This document shows, in pieces, positions 8,945 through 19,360 of a stretch of 64,000 nucleotides of DNA. This DNA is from Cupriavidus alkaliphilus. GTDB taxonomy: Bacteria > Pseudomonadota > Gammaproteobacteria > Burkholderiales > Burkholderiaceae. Where the stretch lies: the NCBI RefSeq assembly GCF_900094595.1, contig NZ_FMAD01000002.1:558001-622000 (forward strand), in the 5' to 3' direction. Numbering within the stretch: the first letter of the stretch is position 1; each line of letters opens with the position of its first letter. Below the pieces are notes generated by a model. It did no database searches. It had not been told where the DNA came from and saw only the letters and a list, made by a program, of their open reading frames with translations. The translations under genes and the position numbers were made by a program.

Positions 8945-8992
8945 GACGAGCGAACAAAATTTCTGACTATCAGCTATCAGTGGAGTGAGCGC

Positions 8993-9742
8993 ATGAAAGT
9001 ACTCGTCGCAGTCAAGCGGGTGGTGGATTACAACGTCAAGGTCCGCGTCAAGGCGGACGGCTCGGGCGTGGATCTGGCCAACGTGAAGATGAGCATGAAC
9101 CCCTTCGACGAAATCGCCGTGGAAGAGGCCGTGCGCCTGAAGGAAGCCGGCGTTGTCACCGAAGTGGTCGCCGTATCGTGCGGTGTCACGCAGTGCCAGG
9201 AAACCCTGCGCACCGCGATGGCCATCGGTGCCGACCGCGGCATCCTGGTGGAATCGAGCGAAGACCTGCAACCGCTGGCCGTGGCCAAGCTGCTGAAGGC
9301 GCTGATCGACAAGGAACAGCCGCAACTGGTGATCCTGGGCAAGCAGGCCATCGACGACGACTCCAACCAGACCGGCCAGATGGTGGCCGCGCTGGCCGGC
9401 CTGCCGCAAGCGACGTTCGCTTCGAAGGTGGTGGTGGCCGATGGCAAGGCTTCGGTCACCCGGGAAGTCGACGGCGGCTTGGAAACGCTGTCGCTGAGCC
9501 TGCCGGCGGTGGTGACCACCGACCTGCGCCTGAACGAGCCGCGCTACGTCACGCTGCCGAACATCATGAAGGCGAAGAAGAAGCCGCTCGACACCGTCAA
9601 GCCGGAAGACCTCGGCGTCGACGTCAAGCCGCGCCTGTCGACCCTGAAAGTGGTCGAGCCGCCCAAGCGCAGCGCGGGTGTGATGGTGCCGGACGTCGCG
9701 ACGCTGGTGCAGAAGCTGAAGAACGAAGCCAAGGTTATCTGA
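8993..9742 (+). CDS. etfB: Electron transfer flavoprotein subunit beta
   Basis: 249-residue AMP-binding subunit of the ETF heterodimer, which accepts electrons from acyl-CoA and related dehydrogenases and passes them to ETF:quinone oxidoreductase. It starts [20 protein letters not shown] and carries the ETF-beta signature region around [11 protein letters not shown] and the adenine-site segment [33 protein letters not shown] precedes the ATG. It is followed 18 nt later by etfA. Confidence 0.95.
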   Translation: MKVLVAVKRVVDYNVKVRVKADGSGVDLANVKMSMNPFDEIAVEEAVRLKEAGVVTEVVAVSCGVTQCQETLRTAMAIGADRGILVESSEDLQPLAVAKLLKALIDKEQPQLVILGKQAIDDDSNQTGQMVAALAGLPQATFASKVVVADGKASVTREVDGGLETLSLSLPAVVTTDLRLNEPRYVTLPNIMKAKKKPLDTVKPEDLGVDVKPRLSTLKVVEPPKRSAGVMVPDVATLVQKLKNEAKVI

Positions 9743-9760
9743 GCGCGGGGGAGATAGAAC

Positions 9761-10696
9761 ATGACTGCACTCGTCATTGCTGAACACGACAATCAATCGA
9801 TCAAGGGCGCCACGCTCAACACCGTGACCGCCGCAGCCCAGTGTGGCGGCGACGTGCACGTGCTGGTGGCCGGTTCCAACGCCAAGGCCGCCGCCGATGC
9901 CGCAGCCAAGATCGCCGGCGTGACCAAGGTCCTGCTGGCCGACGCCGCCTACTTCGGCGACGGCCTGGCCGAAAACGTGGCCGAGCAGGCGCTGGCCATC
10001 GCCAACGACTACTCGCACATCCTGGCCCCGGCCACCCCGTACGGCAAGAACATCCTGCCGCGCGTGGCCGCCAAGCTGGACGTGGCCCAGATTTCGGAAA
10101 TCTCCAAGGTCGACGCCCCGGACACCTTCGAGCGCCCGATCTACGCCGGCAACGCCATTGCCACGGTCAAGTCGGAAGACAAGATCAAGGTCATCACCGT
10201 GCGCGGCACGGCCTTCGACGCCGCCGCTGCCGAAGGTGGCTCGGCCGCCGTCGAGACCCTGCCGGCCGTGGCCGACGCGGGCGTTTCGCAATTCGTTTCG
10301 CGCGAAGTGGCCAAGAGCGATCGTCCGGAACTGACCGCCGCCAAGATCATCGTCTCGGGTGGCCGTGGCGTGGGCTCGGGCGAAAACTACACCAAGGTGC
10401 TGACGCCGCTGGCCGACAAGCTCAACGCCGCGCTGGGCGCCTCGCGCGCCGCGGTCGACGCCGGCTTCGTGCCGAACGACTACCAGGTTGGCCAGACCGG
10501 CAAGATCGTCGCGCCGCAGCTGTATATCGCCGTCGGTATCTCGGGCGCGATCCAGCACCTGGCCGGCATGAAGGACTCCAAGGTGATCGTCGCGATCAAC
10601 AAGGATGCCGAGGCCCCGATCTTCTCCGTGGCCGACTACGGCCTGGTGGGCGACCTGAACACCGTGGTGCCGGAGCTGGTGGCTGCACTGGGCTGA
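9761..10696 (+). CDS. etfA: Electron transfer flavoprotein subunit alpha
   Basis: 311-residue FAD-binding subunit. The C-terminal FAD domain shows [33 protein letters not shown] and [16 protein letters not shown], which is the ETF-alpha signature. GGGGGAGATAG lies upstream of the start. It is co-transcribed with etfB and followed by an intrinsic terminator before the acyl-CoA dehydrogenase gene. Confidence 0.95.
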   Translation: MTALVIAEHDNQSIKGATLNTVTAAAQCGGDVHVLVAGSNAKAAADAAAKIAGVTKVLLADAAYFGDGLAENVAEQALAIANDYSHILAPATPYGKNILPRVAAKLDVAQISEISKVDAPDTFERPIYAGNAIATVKSEDKIKVITVRGTAFDAAAAEGGSAAVETLPAVADAGVSQFVSREVAKSDRPELTAAKIIVSGGRGVGSGENYTKVLTPLADKLNAALGASRAAVDAGFVPNDYQVGQTGKIVAPQLYIAVGISGAIQHLAGMKDSKVIVAINKDAEAPIFSVADYGLVGDLNTVVPELVAALG

Positions 10697-10711
10697 TGCC
10701 GCGCCGACCTT

Positions 10712-10793
10712 GCCGGCCGCACCGCGGCCGGCACGGATAACAGCAGGCAGCAAGTATCGAGCCGTTCCGGGGGCGACCCGCGAACGGCTTTTT
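10712..10793 (+). terminator. Two hairpins after etfA, the second an intrinsic terminator
   Basis: First hairpin: GCCGGCCGC / GCGGCCGGC with a 3-nt loop (10712-10732), no T-run. Second: AGCCGTTC (10760-10767) / GAACGGCT (10782-10789) followed by five T, a typical rho-independent terminator. It ends 21 nt before the next start codon, so the acyl-CoA dehydrogenase depends on read-through or on a promoter upstream of the hairpin. Confidence 0.65.
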
Positions 10794-10814
10794 CATACAT
10801 GTTGGGAGACATCG

Positions 10815-12599
10815 ATGACCTACCGTGCGCCGATCAAGGACATGCTGTTCGTCATGAACGAGCTGGCCGGCCTTGAGGCCGTCAGCCAGCTGCCCGGCTT
10901 CGAAGAAGCCACCCCCGAGACGGCCGAGGCCGTGCTCGACGAGGCCGCCAAGTTCAACGAGCAGGTGGTGGCGCCGCTGAACCGCGCCGGCGACCTGGAT
11001 CCGAGCAGCTGGAAGGACGGCGTGGTCACCACCACGCCCGGCTTCAGGGAAGCCTTCCGCCAGTTTGGCGAAGGCGGCTGGCAGGGCGTGCTGCATCCGC
11101 AGGAGTTCGGCGGCCAGGGCCTGCCCAAGCTGATCGCCACGGCGTGCAACGAGATGCTGAACACCGCGAACCTGTCGTTCGCGCTGTGCCCGCTGCTGAC
11201 CGACGGCGCCATCGAGGCGCTGTTGACGGCCGGTACCGACGCCCAGAAGGCCACCTTCCTGCCCAAGCTGATCTCGGGCGAGTGGACCGGCACCATGAAC
11301 CTGACCGAGCCGCAGGCGGGCTCGGACCTGGCCGCGGTGCGCACCCGTGCCGAGCCGCAGGGCGACGGCACCTACAAGGTGTTCGGCACCAAGATCTTCA
11401 TCACCTACGGCGAGCACGACATGGCGCAGAACATCGTCCATCTCGTGCTGGCCCGCACCCCCAACGCGCCCGAGGGCGTGAAGGGCATCTCGCTGTTCAT
11501 CGTGCCCAAGTTCCTGGTCAATGACGATGGCAGCACCGGGGCGCGCAACGACGTGCATTGCGTCTCGATCGAACACAAGCTGGGCATCAAGGCGAGCCCT
11601 ACGGCGGTGCTGCAGTTCGGTGACCATGGCGGCGCGATCGGCACGCTGGTCGGCGAAGAAAACCGCGGCCTCGAGTACATGTTCATCATGATGAACTCGG
11701 CGCGCTTCTCGGTCGGCATGCAGGGGATCGCGGTGTCCGAGCGCGCCTACCAGCAGGCGGTGGCCTACGCGCGCGAGCGCGTGCAAAGCCGCCCGGTCGA
11801 TGGCTCGGCGCGCGAGGCGGTGACCATCATCCACCATCCCGACGTCAAGCGCATGCTGATGACCATGCGCGCGCTGACCGAAGGCGCGCGCGCGGTGGCG
11901 TACGTCGCCGCGGCCGCCAGCGACACGGCGCACCAGCATCCCGACGAAGCCGTGCGCCGGCAGAGCCAGGCGTTCTACGAGTTCCTGGTGCCGGTGGTGA
12001 AGGGCTGGAGCACCGAGCTGTCGATCGATGTCACCAGCCTCGGCGTGCAGGTGCACGGCGGCATGGGCTTTATCGAGGAAACCGGCGCGGCGCAGCACTA
12101 CCGCGACGCGCGCATCCTGCCGATCTACGAGGGCACCACGGCAATCCAGGCCAACGACCTGGTCGGCCGCAAGACCGTGCGCGACGGCGGCGCCGTGGCC
12201 CGCGCGATCTGCGCCCAGATCGCCGAGACCGAGGCCGCGCTGGGCCGGCACGGCGGCGCTGCCTTCACCGCGGTGCAGGCGCAGCTGGCGAAGGGCCGTG
12301 CCGCGCTGGAAGCCGTGGTCGAATTCGTCGTCGCCAGCGCCAAGTCGGACCCGAACGCGGTCTTCGCCGGCAGCGTGCCTTACCTGAAGCTGTGCGGCAT
12401 CGTGTTCTCCGGCTGGCAGTTCGGCCGCGCCATGCTCGCCGCTGACGCGAAACGGGCCGACGATCCGGCCTTCCATGAAGCCAAGATCGCGACCGCGCAT
12501 TTCTTTGCCGAGCACATCCTGTCGCAGGCATCGGCCTTGCGCGATGCCGTGGTCAACGGCGGGGCGCCGGTCAATGCGTTGAGCGCCGAGCAGTTCTGA
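10815..12599 (+). CDS. Acyl-CoA dehydrogenase (long FadE/DmdC-type)
   Basis: 594-residue flavoprotein. EWTGTMNLTEPQAGSDLAAVRT is the FAD/substrate signature, and ARILPIYEGTTAIQANDLVGRK carries the catalytic Glu in YEGTTAIQ. It is about 200 residues longer than short-chain dehydrogenases, with the extra C-terminal domain seen in the family that includes 3-methylmercaptopropionyl-CoA dehydrogenase. Chain-length preference cannot be read from sequence. Its electron acceptor is presumably the EtfAB encoded just upstream. GGGAGACATCG precedes the ATG at 10815. Confidence 0.9.
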   Translation: MTYRAPIKDMLFVMNELAGLEAVSQLPGFEEATPETAEAVLDEAAKFNEQVVAPLNRAGDLDPSSWKDGVVTTTPGFREAFRQFGEGGWQGVLHPQEFGGQGLPKLIATACNEMLNTANLSFALCPLLTDGAIEALLTAGTDAQKATFLPKLISGEWTGTMNLTEPQAGSDLAAVRTRAEPQGDGTYKVFGTKIFITYGEHDMAQNIVHLVLARTPNAPEGVKGISLFIVPKFLVNDDGSTGARNDVHCVSIEHKLGIKASPTAVLQFGDHGGAIGTLVGEENRGLEYMFIMMNSARFSVGMQGIAVSERAYQQAVAYARERVQSRPVDGSAREAVTIIHHPDVKRMLMTMRALTEGARAVAYVAAAASDTAHQHPDEAVRRQSQAFYEFLVPVVKGWSTELSIDVTSLGVQVHGGMGFIEETGAAQHYRDARILPIYEGTTAIQANDLVGRKTVRDGGAVARAICAQIAETEAALGRHGGAAFTAVQAQLAKGRAALEAVVEFVVASAKSDPNAVFAGSVPYLKLCGIVFSGWQFGRAMLAADAKRADDPAFHEAKIATAHFFAEHILSQASALRDAVVNGGAPVNALSAEQF

Positions 12600-12624
12600 G
12601 CGTTGCGCGCGACGCGCGGATAGC

Positions 12625-12653
12625 AAAAGGGCGACCGGCCAGGTCGCCCTTTT
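12625..12653. terminator. Bidirectional intrinsic terminator
   Basis: AAAAGGGCGACC / GGTCGCCCTTTT stem with a 5-nt loop between the convergent acyl-CoA dehydrogenase (+) and dadA (-). A and T runs serve both directions. Confidence 0.88.
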
Positions 12654-12677
12654 GCTTTGGGGGTAACCCGCCTTGTA

Positions 12678-13982
12678 TCAGGCGGCTGCCGGACGCGGCG
12701 CCAGGTGATGGCGCGCCGGCTTCAGGTAGCGGCTGACCGACAGGTCGTCGGCACGGATCGCCGGCGACTTGCCCGAGACCAGGTCCGACAGCAGCTGGCC
12801 CGAGCCGCACGCCATGGTCCAGCCGAGCGTGCCGTGGCCGGTGTTCAGCCACAGGCCGCGCACCTGGGTCGGGCCGACGATGGGCGTGCCGTCCGGGGTC
12901 ATCGGGCGCAGGCCGGTCCAGAAGGTGGCCTGGCTGACATCGCCGGCACCCGGGAACAGGTCGGTCACCACATGCTCGAGCGTGCGGCGCTTGGCCGGGT
13001 CCAGGCTGCGGTCATAGCCAACGATCTGCGCCATGCCGCCGACGCGGATGCGGTCATCGAAGCGGGTCAGCGCCACCTTGTAGGTCTCGTCCAGCACCGT
13101 CGATACCGGACCGCGCGAGGCATCGCTGAGCGGCACGGTGATCGAGAAGCCCTTGAGCGGATACACCGGCAGGTTGGACATGCCGCGCAGGAAGGGTTTG
13201 ACCAGCTGCGTCGACCAGCTTCCCAGCGCCACCACCACCAGGTCGGCCGCGATCGGCTCGCCGTCGACCACGGCGCCGGTGACGGCATCGCCCTGGCTCA
13301 TCAGTCCGTCGATCGAGCGGTTGTACAGGAAGCGGACGCCGAGCGTGCCGGCCATGTTGGCCAGGCGCTGCGTGAACAGCGCGCAGTCGCCGGTTTCGTC
13401 ATTGGGAAGGCGCAGGCCGCCGGCCAGCTTGTGGCGGACGGCGGCCAGCGCCGGTTCGCTAGCGGCGAGTTCTTCGCGCGAAAGCAACTGGTAGGGAACC
13501 CCGGCCTGTTCCAGCACCGCGATGTCCTTGGCCGCGCCTTGCAGCTGCTCGTCGGTGCGGAACACCTGCAGCGTGCCTTGCTGGCGGCCTTCGTAGGCGA
13601 TGCCGGTTTGCGCGCGCAGCGCGCGGATGCAGTCGCGGCTGTACTCGGCCAGCCGGACCATGCGCTCCTTGTTGACGGCATAGCGCCCGGCGCTGCAGTT
13701 CAGCAGCATCTGCCACATCCATTGCAGCTGGAACAGCGTGCCGTCGGGGCGGATGCTGAGCGGCGCGTGCTCCTGGAACATCCACTTGATCGCCTTGAGC
13801 GGCACGCCGGGCGCGGCCCACGGCGACGCGTAGCCGGGCGAAATCTGGCCCGCATTGGCAAAGCTGGTGCCGAGCGCGGGACCGGCCTCGCGGTCGACCA
13901 CGGTCACTTCATGACCGGCCTTGGCCAGGTACCACGCACTGGTGACGCCAATCACGCCACTGCCAAGTACGAGAACGCGCAT
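12678..13982 (-). CDS. dadA: D-amino acid dehydrogenase small subunit
   Basis: 434-residue FAD enzyme oxidising D-amino acids (D-alanine) to 2-oxo acids and ammonia. The N-terminal dinucleotide-binding motif is [22 protein letters not shown] with FAD contact [31 protein letters not shown] and [17 protein letters not shown] form the C-terminal FAD-binding region. Length matches E. coli DadA (432). It is divergent from an Lrp-type gene 107 bp away, the usual regulator of alanine catabolism. Confidence 0.92.
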   Translation of the reverse strand: MRVLVLGSGVIGVTSAWYLAKAGHEVTVVDREAGPALGTSFANAGQISPGYASPWAAPGVPLKAIKWMFQEHAPLSIRPDGTLFQLQWMWQMLLNCSAGRYAVNKERMVRLAEYSRDCIRALRAQTGIAYEGRQQGTLQVFRTDEQLQGAAKDIAVLEQAGVPYQLLSREELAASEPALAAVRHKLAGGLRLPNDETGDCALFTQRLANMAGTLGVRFLYNRSIDGLMSQGDAVTGAVVDGEPIAADLVVVALGSWSTQLVKPFLRGMSNLPVYPLKGFSITVPLSDASRGPVSTVLDETYKVALTRFDDRIRVGGMAQIVGYDRSLDPAKRRTLEHVVTDLFPGAGDVSQATFWTGLRPMTPDGTPIVGPTQVRGLWLNTGHGTLGWTMACGSGQLLSDLVSGKSPAIRADDLSVSRYLKPARHHLAPRPAAA

Positions 13983-14010
13983 TTCGGGGGCTCCAACTGC
14001 GATGACTACG

Positions 14011-14033
14011 GTATAGAGGATTTGTCTCTATAC
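14011..14033. promoter_or_regulatory. Inverted repeat in the dadA / lrp intergenic region
   Basis: Perfect 8-bp arms GTATAGAG / CTCTATAC with a 7-nt spacer, 28 nt upstream of dadA and 57 nt upstream of the Lrp gene. A second palindrome, GAATGCATTC, is at 14038-14047. Candidate binding sites for the adjacent Lrp-type regulator. Confidence 0.45.
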
Positions 14034-14089
14034 TATTGAATGCATTCCAGTCATAGTTACCGAATTTATTAGGAAAACAGGAAAAACTC

Positions 14090-14593
14090 ATGAGAACGAG
14101 TCGCCAGCCCCAGCGCACGCTCGACCGGCTCGATCGCAAGATCCTGACCGCGCTGCAAAGCGACGGCCGGATGTCGATGAAAGACCTGGCCGAGGCGGTC
14201 GGGCTGACCATCACGCCGTGCATCGAGCGCGTCAAGCGCCTGGAGCGCGATGGTGTCATCATGGGCTACTACGCGCGGCTCAACCCGGCACTGCTGGGCA
14301 GCGCGCTGCTGGTATTCGTTGAGATTTCGCTGGGCAACAAGTCGGGCAATATGTTCGAGCAGTTCCGCCGCGAGGTGCTGCGCATTCCGGAAGTGCTCGA
14401 ATGCCACCTGGTTTCGGGCGATTTCGACTACCTGATCAAGGCGCGCATCCGCGAGATCGGCGAATACCGCCGGCTGCTGGGCGACATCCTGCTGCAGCTG
14501 CCGGGCGCGGCGCAGTCGAAGAGCTATGTGGTGATGGAAGAAATCAAGGAGACACTGGCCATCTCGGTAGAGGAGAAGAGCCAGGCCGCGTAA
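14090..14593 (+). CDS. Lrp/AsnC family transcriptional regulator
   Basis: 167 residues. The N-terminal winged helix-turn-helix (about 10-60: LDRLDRKILTALQSDGRMS... LAEAVGLTITPCIERVKRLE) is followed by the RAM ligand-binding domain (about 75-155) with VLECHLVSGDFDYLIKARI. Length and motifs are those of Lrp. Divergent orientation to dadA suggests amino-acid-responsive control of D-alanine oxidation; this is inferred from context. The radical SAM gene begins 11 nt after its stop. Confidence 0.9.
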   Translation: MRTSRQPQRTLDRLDRKILTALQSDGRMSMKDLAEAVGLTITPCIERVKRLERDGVIMGYYARLNPALLGSALLVFVEISLGNKSGNMFEQFRREVLRIPEVLECHLVSGDFDYLIKARIREIGEYRRLLGDILLQLPGAAQSKSYVVMEEIKETLAISVEEKSQAA

Positions 14594-14604
14594 CGAAGGC
14601 CAGC

Positions 14605-15834
14605 ATGGAGCGCCCCCCGCCAAAACCCAAATCCTCCGCCAGGCCCCTCGCCAGCGCGACGCGGCGCGAGGCCGATCCCGACGCCCAGGCGCCGCAGGCC
14701 CCTGCGCGCCCGCTCGCGGCGCGCAAAGGCCGCGGGGCCGTCAGCAACCTGCAGGGGCGTTTCGAGCGCGACCAGCGCGAGGCGTTCGACGATGGCTGGG
14801 GCCCGGTGCCGGAAGACACCGCCGCGGCGCCAGAAGCCATCGCGGGCAACGACGACGCGCCGCTGCCGCCATTGCGTACTGAAGTCCATTTCGAGCGTGC
14901 CCGCTCCGTGCTGACGCGCAATGCCTCCCCGGATGTCCCGTTCGACGTTTCGCTCAATCCCTACCGCGGCTGCGAGCACGGCTGTATCTATTGCTTCGCC
15001 CGGCCGACGCACGCCTATCTGGACCTCTCGCCGGGGCTGGACTTCGAAACCAAGCTCTATGCCAAGACCAATGCCGCCGAGCGCCTGCGCGAAACGCTGA
15101 CGCGGCCGTCGTACCGCTGCGAGACCATCGCGCTGGGCGTCAACACCGACGCGTACCAGCCGATCGAGCGTGAACAGCGCATCACGCGCAGCCTGCTGGA
15201 AGTGCTGCACGAGTGCGACCACCCGGTGGCGCTGATCACCAAGTCTTCACTGATCGAGCGCGATATCGACCTGCTCGCGCCGATGGCGGCCAAGCGGCTG
15301 GCGGTGGCGGCGCTCACCATCACCACGCTCGATCCCGGCATTGCACGCACGCTCGAGCCGCGCGCGGCGACGCCGTCGCGGCGGCTTCGCACCATCCGCA
15401 CGCTGACCGACGCCGGCATCCCGGTCGGGGTCAGCATCGCCCCGGTGATCCCCTTCATCACCGAACCCGACCTGGAGCGCGTGCTGGAAGCGGCGCGCGA
15501 GGCGGGCGCCGTGTATGCGAACTACATCGTGCTGCGGTTGCCGTGGGAAGTGCGGCCGCTGTTCGAGGAATGGCTGCAGGCGCACTTCCCCGACCGGGCC
15601 GAACGGGTCATGAACCGCGTGCGGGACATGCGCGAAGGCAAAGCCTACGATGCGAACTTTGCCACGCGCATGCGCGGCACCGGCGTGTGGGCGGACTTGC
15701 TGCGCCAGCGCTTCTACAAGGCCGCCGAACGGCTCGGCTTCCGCTACAACCGGTTTGAACTGGATACTTCGCGTTTTCGCCCGCCGGCTGCGGGGCCCAG
15801 CGGCAAGGACGATCCGCAGGGTTCACTGTTCTGA
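14605..15834 (+). CDS. Radical SAM protein, PA0069 / spore-photoproduct-lyase-like family
   Basis: 409 residues. The [4Fe-4S]/SAM-binding cysteines are in GCEHGCIYCFARPTH (Cys123-x3-Cys127-x2-Cys130), inside the conserved NPYRGCEHGC context of the PA0069/Rv2578c group. The first 90 residues are a low-complexity Pro/Arg/Ala-rich extension. The reaction is not known to me for this group. The ATG at 14605, 11 nt after the Lrp stop and preceded by CGAAGG, gives a sensible start, though the real start could be further in. Confidence 0.85.
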   Translation: MERPPPKPKSSARPLASATRREADPDAQAPQAPARPLAARKGRGAVSNLQGRFERDQREAFDDGWGPVPEDTAAAPEAIAGNDDAPLPPLRTEVHFERARSVLTRNASPDVPFDVSLNPYRGCEHGCIYCFARPTHAYLDLSPGLDFETKLYAKTNAAERLRETLTRPSYRCETIALGVNTDAYQPIEREQRITRSLLEVLHECDHPVALITKSSLIERDIDLLAPMAAKRLAVAALTITTLDPGIARTLEPRAATPSRRLRTIRTLTDAGIPVGVSIAPVIPFITEPDLERVLEAAREAGAVYANYIVLRLPWEVRPLFEEWLQAHFPDRAERVMNRVRDMREGKAYDANFATRMRGTGVWADLLRQRFYKAAERLGFRYNRFELDTSRFRPPAAGPSGKDDPQGSLF

Positions 15835-15983
15835 GTCTTCAGCGCGGCTGCCGTGGCCTGCTGGTCGCCGATCATGCTGCTGGCGAGTTCCAGCGCGGCC
15901 TTGGCGCTCGATGGCGGCAGTCCCGAGGACAGCGCCAGCCGGACGGCGATCGCCGCCAGGCGTCCTTCCTCATAGCTTGGCAT
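15744..15983 (-). CDS. Small hypothetical protein overlapping the radical SAM gene end
   Basis: 79 residues starting MPSYEEGRLAAIAVRLALSSG. Support is a strong AAGGAGC Shine-Dalgarno about 9 nt upstream and a soluble helical N-terminal half. The last 91 nt lie antisense over the end of the radical SAM gene and read as low-complexity, so the biologically constrained part may be only the first 50 residues. Family not recognised. Confidence 0.5.
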   Translation of the reverse strand: MPSYEEGRLAAIAVRLALSSGLPPSSAKAALELASSMIGDQQATAAALKTQNSEPCGSSLPLGPAAGGRKREVSSSNRL

Positions 15984-16151
15984 GTCGATTCTTGCTCCTT
16001 TGCGCAGCCGGGGGCGTGGCCTCGCCGCGCGTCGCGCCGCCAGGATCGGACGGCTCTACCAGTATGGGCGAATTGGCCGAAAGGGAAACCGGCGATTGCG
16101 GCCGCCTTGATCGCGCACAAACGATGCGCCAGGGGAGCAGTGCGCAGGCGC

Positions 16152-16643
16152 CTACTGCGACAGTTCGCGCGCGGCCTCGACCTGCGACTCGAAGAAGGTC
16201 TGGAAGCTGATCGCCAGACCCGCCATCAGCAGGCCGGTACCGATCAGCAGCGACAGGATCACCAGGATCACCACCGGCCAGCCCGAGCGCGTGGGTTTGC
16301 CGTGCGGGTTGAAGCGGGCATCCCATTTGTCGTCCGGGCGCAGCCCGTAGACGATCGCCGCCAGGAAGGCGCTGATGACGGAAATGCCGCCGGCCACGGC
16401 AAGGGTCCAGTTCAGCGCCGGGCTGCCCGCGCCGGTGGCCATCGAGGCCACGCCGATGGCGCCGGCCAGCAGCGCCAGCAGGTGCGCCCAGCCATACAGG
16501 TCGCGCAGGCCGCCCAGGTAGAAGCGGTGTGCGCCCAGGCTGCCGAACAGGAACGCCAGCGCCACGGTCAGCAGCTTCGATTTGCCGCGCGCGGACGGCG
16601 CTGCGAGCGGAGTGGCGTGGCGGGCTGGCGTGGCTGCGGGCAT
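16152..16643 (-). CDS. TM2 domain-containing membrane protein
   Basis: 163 residues. The N-terminal half is a TM2 domain: KSKLLTVALAFLFGSLGAHRFYLG, with the GAHRFYLG turn between two transmembrane helices. A further hydrophobic pair follows, including WPVVILVILSLLIGTGLLMAGL. The ATG at 16643 is preferred because upstream residues in the frame look non-coding. Function unknown; bacterial TM2 proteins are often small accessory membrane proteins. Confidence 0.8.
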   Translation of the reverse strand: MPAATPARHATPLAAPSARGKSKLLTVALAFLFGSLGAHRFYLGGLRDLYGWAHLLALLAGAIGVASMATGAGSPALNWTLAVAGGISVISAFLAAIVYGLRPDDKWDARFNPHGKPTRSGWPVVILVILSLLIGTGLLMAGLAISFQTFFESQVEAARELSQ

Positions 16644-16786
16644 GGTCGGAAAGAGAGTTTCAGGCCTGGGATGCAGGCCGGCGTGGCGCCGGCACGGAAG
16701 TGGCGGCACAAGGGTACCGGCCGGCCCACATTGTACGCCGGCAGTCAGCGCAAGGAAGGAAAGTGCGTCAAAAGGCGCCAGCGGCG

Positions 16787-16945
16787 CTAATGCCAGCCGC
16801 CGGCGATCAGGCCGCGGATAAAGGCCGAGGCGTGCTCGCTGATATGGGTTTCGCTGTAGAGAACCAGGGTCAGGATGCCCATGAACAGGATCGACAGCGA
16901 TAGCTGGCCAGCGTGTTCGGCCAGGTCGCTAAGCAGGGGTGACAT
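16787..16945 (-). CDS. Small single-span membrane protein, hypothetical
   Basis: 52 residues beginning MSPLLSDLAEHAGQLSLSI with one clear transmembrane helix (about 16-30, LSILFMGILTLVLYS) and a short polar C-terminus ending GGWH. It lies upstream of and codirectional with the TM2 gene. No family recognised. Confidence 0.55.
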   Translation of the reverse strand: MSPLLSDLAEHAGQLSLSILFMGILTLVLYSETHISEHASAFIRGLIAGGWH

Positions 16946-17218
16946 GACAAACCTCACAGAATTATTGTCATTCTGGAGGCTGCGCCCGGCCGTCTTGGTC
17001 GGGTCCCGGCAGGAGGTGTCGGGCAGAGGCAGGTCAGTTCGATTGCCGTCCGCACATGACGGCACGCTGTGAGCCCCGGGCAGCGCCGGGCGGCAGCCTG
17101 TGCGCGCGCCCGGAATCGGGGCACACACTTAAGTAGAGACAGGCCGGGCGGGGGCGGAGTTCCGCAGCGAGGGGCGGGGCGCGGTATTCAGGCGCCGGGG
17201 AAGCGCCGTCGGCTTCGA

Positions 17219-17614
17219 TCAGCGGCCGTTGTCGCGGCCGCGCGCCTGCCAGCCGGGACCGATCTGGCCCTGGCGCGGCTCGTTGCGGGCGTCATTGGGG
17301 GGATTGCGTTCCGGGCCGCGGCCGCGGTTGTCGTCGCGGGCGCCGGCGAGCGCGGCGCGGCGGCCGCTAAGCCGGTCGTCGGCGCGGGCGCGCGCCTCCA
17401 TCCGGTCGATCTGCGCCTGCACGTGTTCACGGCTTTCGGCGCGCACGCTGGCCATCTGCCAGCCATCTCCGGACTGGATCCGGGCGGGCCGGCCATCGGA
17501 ACGGACTTGTTGCCAGAACGCGACCTGGGCATGGCTGGCGGCTACCGCGCCGACCAGGCCCGAGGCCACCAGGATGCCAGCCACCAGGTCGCGCAGGAGA
17601 GAGCGGGTGAGCAT
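17219..17614 (-). CDS. Exported hypothetical protein, charged low-complexity C-terminus
   Basis: 131 residues. Signal peptide at about 1-29 (hydrophobic LVAGILVASGLVGAVAASHA). A small domain follows with VAFWQQVRSDGRP and SGDGWQMASVRAESREHVQAQIDRMEARARAD, then an Arg/Asn/Gly/Pro-rich disordered tail from about residue 90. Probably periplasmic. No family recognised. Confidence 0.6.
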   Translation of the reverse strand: MLTRSLLRDLVAGILVASGLVGAVAASHAQVAFWQQVRSDGRPARIQSGDGWQMASVRAESREHVQAQIDRMEARARADDRLSGRRAALAGARDDNRGRGPERNPPNDARNEPRQGQIGPGWQARGRDNGR

Positions 17615-17767
17615 GCGGATTCCCAGGGTCCTGTCGCGCTGTGTTGCTGTTGGAAGATGGGTTCATGGTACGCATGGGGCATCGGGGCGCCTATGCCAAT
17701 CCCGTTACCGGTGTAACGGATTGTTTCGCCCGCACAAAGCCGCGCCGGGCGGGGCTTTCAGCCGGAT

Positions 17768-18892
<1,125 letters not shown>

Positions 18893-18960
18893 GTGGGGCC
18901 TCCTGTCGCGGTTTTTGCCACGATGCCTGCGCCGCGTTCACGCGTCAACCGCCTAAGTGT

Positions 18961-18989
18961 TTGTTTGGCCTCGGGAATTGGGCTATACT
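18961..18989 (+). promoter_or_regulatory. Promoter of the rpsP-rimM-trmD-rplS operon
   Basis: -10 TATACT (18984-18989) with TTGTTT (18961-18966) exactly 17 nt upstream. It leaves a 5' leader of about 50 nt before rpsP. Confidence 0.6.
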
Positions 18990-19044
18990 CTTGCGTTTCG
19001 TGTTCGAACGCCCTTGAACACCCCGTTTTCTGAGGAATCATTCC

Positions 19045-19296
19045 ATGGTCGTTATCCGTCTGGCTCGCGGCGGCAGCAAGAAGCGCCCGTTCTTCAACAT
19101 CGTCGCCACCGACTCGCGCAACCGTCGCGATGGTCGTTTCATTGAGCGCGTTGGTTTCTACAACCCGCTGGCAGCCGAAGGTGAAGAAGGCCTGCGCCTG
19201 TCGCAAGACCGCCTGGCCTACTGGCAAGGCGTCGGCGCCCAGCTGTCGCCGACCGTTGCCCGCCTGGTCAAGCAAGGCGCCAAGGCTGCTGCCTGA
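19045..19296 (+). CDS. rpsP: 30S ribosomal protein S16
   Basis: 83 residues with the S16 signature [21 protein letters not shown] and [14 protein letters not shown]. First gene of the conserved rpsP-rimM-trmD-rplS operon. TGAGGAATC precedes the ATG. Length is normal for S16 (about 82). Confidence 0.97.
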   Translation: MVVIRLARGGSKKRPFFNIVATDSRNRRDGRFIERVGFYNPLAAEGEEGLRLSQDRLAYWQGVGAQLSPTVARLVKQGAKAAA

Positions 19297-19360
19297 TTGC
19301 CGTCTGCAACGCGCCCTGCCATAACCGGCGGGGCGCGTTTGCATTGGACCATGCGCACAC

